Positions 61,751 through 64,000 of a stretch of 64,000 bases of DNA are shown in pieces. Made by a program: the position numbers and the translations under genes. Below the pieces are notes generated by a model. It made no database searches. It worked only from the letters and a program-made list of their open reading frames with translations, and was not told the DNA's origin. The DNA is from Glebionis coronaria. Taxonomy: Eukaryota > Streptophyta > Magnoliopsida > Asterales > Asteraceae. The stretch lies in assembly GCA_025667525.1 (NCBI GenBank), contig JANFOE010000191.1, positions 496,001-560,000 of the forward strand, read 5' to 3'. Position 1 is the first letter of the stretch. Each line of letters starts with the position of its first letter.

Positions 61751-63166
61751 ACGAATTTTTATACTTTTCCAAGATTTCTGTGCTTTATAAATGAATAAGT
61801 GTGTTAAACATACGTGAATATTATCAATAAAAATCTATCAAGTTTTTTATTTCATTTTTTTCCTAAGTGTTATTTTACTTCACTATCTGGCAGAATAACT
61901 CATTTGTGTTACATGTACATAGAATTATATGTGTTTGATTTTTATTCAACTTATGTCTTAACGGAATTTTGAAATCTGAATTACAAAATGTTTAACCTAC
62001 ATTCTCTTATGAAAAAAAATAGGTAAGAACAAGTATTGATAAACTTATTTCAGAATTTCTTAAGATACGACATGATGCCATCTGGATCATTGTCAATTGT
62101 ATTTCATAAAGGATATGGAAACTTTAACAAGGTTATACCCAAAATAATCGTTTGACATAAAGTGCTGATATCTACAATAATGAATACATTAATAAAGAAC
62201 ATTTCCCTCAATACCAATAGGTTTAAGTGAGAGAACTATCCAGATATTAGAATATCATACTCAATGTATGCATTACATTATCTGGAATTGCACCTATCCT
62301 ATGAAGGTATTATAGTAATAGAGCATTCATAGTGCAATAAGAAATTACTGTTAAATGTTCACTGGAGTAAAGTAATGACTTGTGAAACATCTTTTCCAAG
62401 AGTAATCACAAATACTTCTCAAGAAGAATGAGAAACTACACCATGTAAAAGAGTATCAACATTGGTAAAATATCCCGTATAACAATAGTTTTCATGCTAG
62501 AATCAAAGCAATACTACTTGAAGCACTCTATCGAAAGAAGTGCCATTTACTTATTTGTTGTGCTAAAATTGGAGATTTTCAACTTACCCAAAGTAGTTCA
62601 TGAAACTATTTGAGAATGTTATATGAGAATAGAGCTTCGTAGAACATTGAATAGTGACCGTTAGGTAACTGTAAGATTTAAATGGTAAATTGGAAAGACT
62701 GTTTTGATAAAGATTTCTCACTGTGAATGAGAAACTGCACCATATTAAACGGTATCTAGTTGAAAATGATCTTTTCTCTATCAATTACCCAAATTGATTT
62801 TGAAAGGTTCAATAATCAATCTCTGATTTTTAGGCAAAGTGTGACTTGTTAACTTGTGTTTTACCCAAAGAAACTTATAAATAATCACATTCCCTTCCTA
62901 TTTAGAGAACTAGATAGGATTTACATGATTAATTGGTATGATTTACACTTATTCTTGTAATCTTTATAAGATTTCATTACAACCTAAATGGTCAATATAA
63001 CATAAGTGCTTATGATCCGTGATAGCTCTAATAGAAGAGATTGATTAAAGAAAAGAAATAACAATAGTAAGAACTTTATTCATTGGTATATGAATGTTAA
63101 GCAGAACACAAAAACTACATCTGCCTTTTTGATACTCTACGATTATAATCTCGGGACGATATTTCT
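61751..63166 (+). other. Non-coding internal region of element W after gag
   Basis: No ORF over 66 codons and no protease, RT, RNase H or integrase motif in six frames. Two loosely similar segments (GAATGAGAAACTACACCATG near 62428 and GAATGAGAAACTGCACCATA near 62723) hint at an internal duplication. The region may be filler of a non-autonomous element or fully decayed pol. Confidence 0.5.
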
Positions 63167-63183
63167 TTAAGGGTAAGAGGCTA
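63167..63183 (+). other. Polypurine tract of element W
   Basis: TTTAAGGGTAAGAGGCT, ending 1-2 bp before the LTR start, has the expected purine core. Confidence 0.5.
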
Positions 63184-63491
63184 TGACAACCCATAAAATT
63201 TGCAAGTATAATATGTGCTATGTTTGAATAGGAGTGGATAAGCCACTAGAAATGTTTTGCTTTTTGTGTACTACTTGGTAGAATGAACAGCTTCTCACAC
63301 CATAAACTATCATAAGCATACATTCCTATAATGATGAAAGATACAAGTCTAAACTATAAAAGAGATCTAATAAGTTCAATATTAATAAGAACATCTCAAA
63401 TATAACCATGATGCCCGAAATTCCCTGAAACTCTAGAATTCCTATAAATGAATTGTAAAACACAAGAATGGTAAAACATGAAAAGAAGAAC
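63184..63491 (+). mobile_element. Start of the 3' LTR of element W
   Basis: It is collinear with 55924-56228 up to AAGAAGAAC and is then broken by element V. The continuation (ACTTATGAATAAG in LTR1) is not seen in the window. Confidence 0.85.
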
Positions 63492-64000
63492 TGTAACACC
63501 CCCAATTTTACAAGGCAACAGAATATCAACATTGGGTGTTACTTCATAGCACATCACACACAGTCATAGAAAACGACCTCAAAAGAGACGTTTTATAAAA
63601 TAAACCATTCGACAAAATCAGAGTTCAATAAAAAGAGGTCCCAATATTTCATATAAACTTTATAAAAATATAAATGTTTGTCAAAGTTATCGAATGGTAA
63701 TTGTTTGTTTTGCCTTTACTTTATTCCGCTCGGCTCCATGCTCAAGCTGCTCTTAACCCTATACACCTGAGAATACATGCTAAAAATTCAACATAAAGGT
63801 TGAGTGAATTCATAGGTTTTTAAACAAACAATAATGTGTTTTTAAATAAACCATAAAGCTTTTGAACACAAGAATCTCATCCACTATCAATATTGTAACA
63901 CATACAATACTCAAAGTCCGTGCTATTCTACTAAGCCATGACACCGAAGCCTTAAGTATAATAATGACCTAGTCAGGTATTTTACTAAATACCCCCTTAC
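63492..64000 (-). mobile_element. Element V: LTR end on the minus strand, running off the window
   Basis: A sharp junction at 63492 begins TGTAACACCCCCAATTTTAC, the reverse complement of a gypsy LTR 3' end like those of U, W and X. The late module (minus-strand TTCACTCAACC, then TTCTCAGGT) is at 63766-63815. AGAAC at 63487-63491 is the candidate left target duplication. The rest is outside the window. Confidence 0.7.

Larger units (their letters stand above)
55924..64000 (+). mobile_element. Element W: gypsy-type, leader ORF plus gag, no recognisable pol (runs off the window)
   Basis: W has LTR1 55924-59567, a primer site at 59571-59582, internal region 59568-63183 and LTR2 from 63184. LTR2 is interrupted at 63492 by element V. 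The first 300 bp of the two LTRs differ at about 17 positions by eye. The internal region is only 3.6 kb and, after gag, has no protease, RT or integrase motif in any frame. It sits in the pol of Z. The target duplication cannot be checked because the right end is outside the window. Confidence 0.8.

Overview
This window is repeat-rich plant DNA made almost entirely of LTR retrotransposons and their fragments, inserted into one another. I found no host protein-coding gene. The extra open reading frame at 1-4 kb, the Tekay-like gag and pol, and the long chromovirus LTRs resemble, from memory, retroelements common in Asteraceae (daisy family). That assignment is an inference from recalled family resemblance, not from a search.

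Layout. 1-4711: 3' part of a Ty1/copia-like element, with an additional ORF after pol (1062-4133, one internal TAA) and its 3' LTR (4185-4711). It abuts the broken gag of a Tat/Athila-like Ty3/gypsy element (4712-11957) that has gag and protease remnants, an acidic region and a C-terminal domain, but no reverse transcriptase. 11958-17411: minus-strand 5' part of a gypsy element 'U' (gag, leader ORF, LTR). 17412-18844: unresolved sequence ending in a chromodomain-like tail and a polypurine tract. 18845-26409: a chromovirus LTR ('Z') split by minus-strand Tat-type LTRs (19608-24060) and by a 308-bp solo LTR (24594-24901) with a perfect target duplication. 26410-28340: Z primer site, tandem-repeat leader, and a gag with three intron-like gaps. 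28346-53934: a 25.6-kb insertion in the Z protease, namely minus-strand element 'X' (target duplication TACCA) containing plus-strand element 'Y' (35905-48164, target duplication ATTAC). 53940-55923: the Z protease, RT and RNase H resume. 55924-64000: element 'W', with a 3.6-kb LTR, leader ORF and gag but no recognisable pol. A related element 'V' interrupts its 3' LTR.

How it fits together. Insertion order can be read from the nesting: Z, then X, then Y; Z, then W, then V. All the pol genes here are dead. Many stop codons fit C-to-T change at Gln or Arg codons, as expected for methylated, silenced repeats. X and Y nevertheless have clean target duplications and similar LTR pairs while sharing the same inactivating lesions in RT and integrase, so this family was probably mobilised in trans. 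The most unusual signals are a 20-22-bp motif repeated in the leader, coding region and LTR of the copia element, the three short gag introns in Z, leader ORFs ahead of gag in U and W, and a sequence module shared by the LTRs of several gypsy families. Percent differences quoted are by-eye counts over short stretches.
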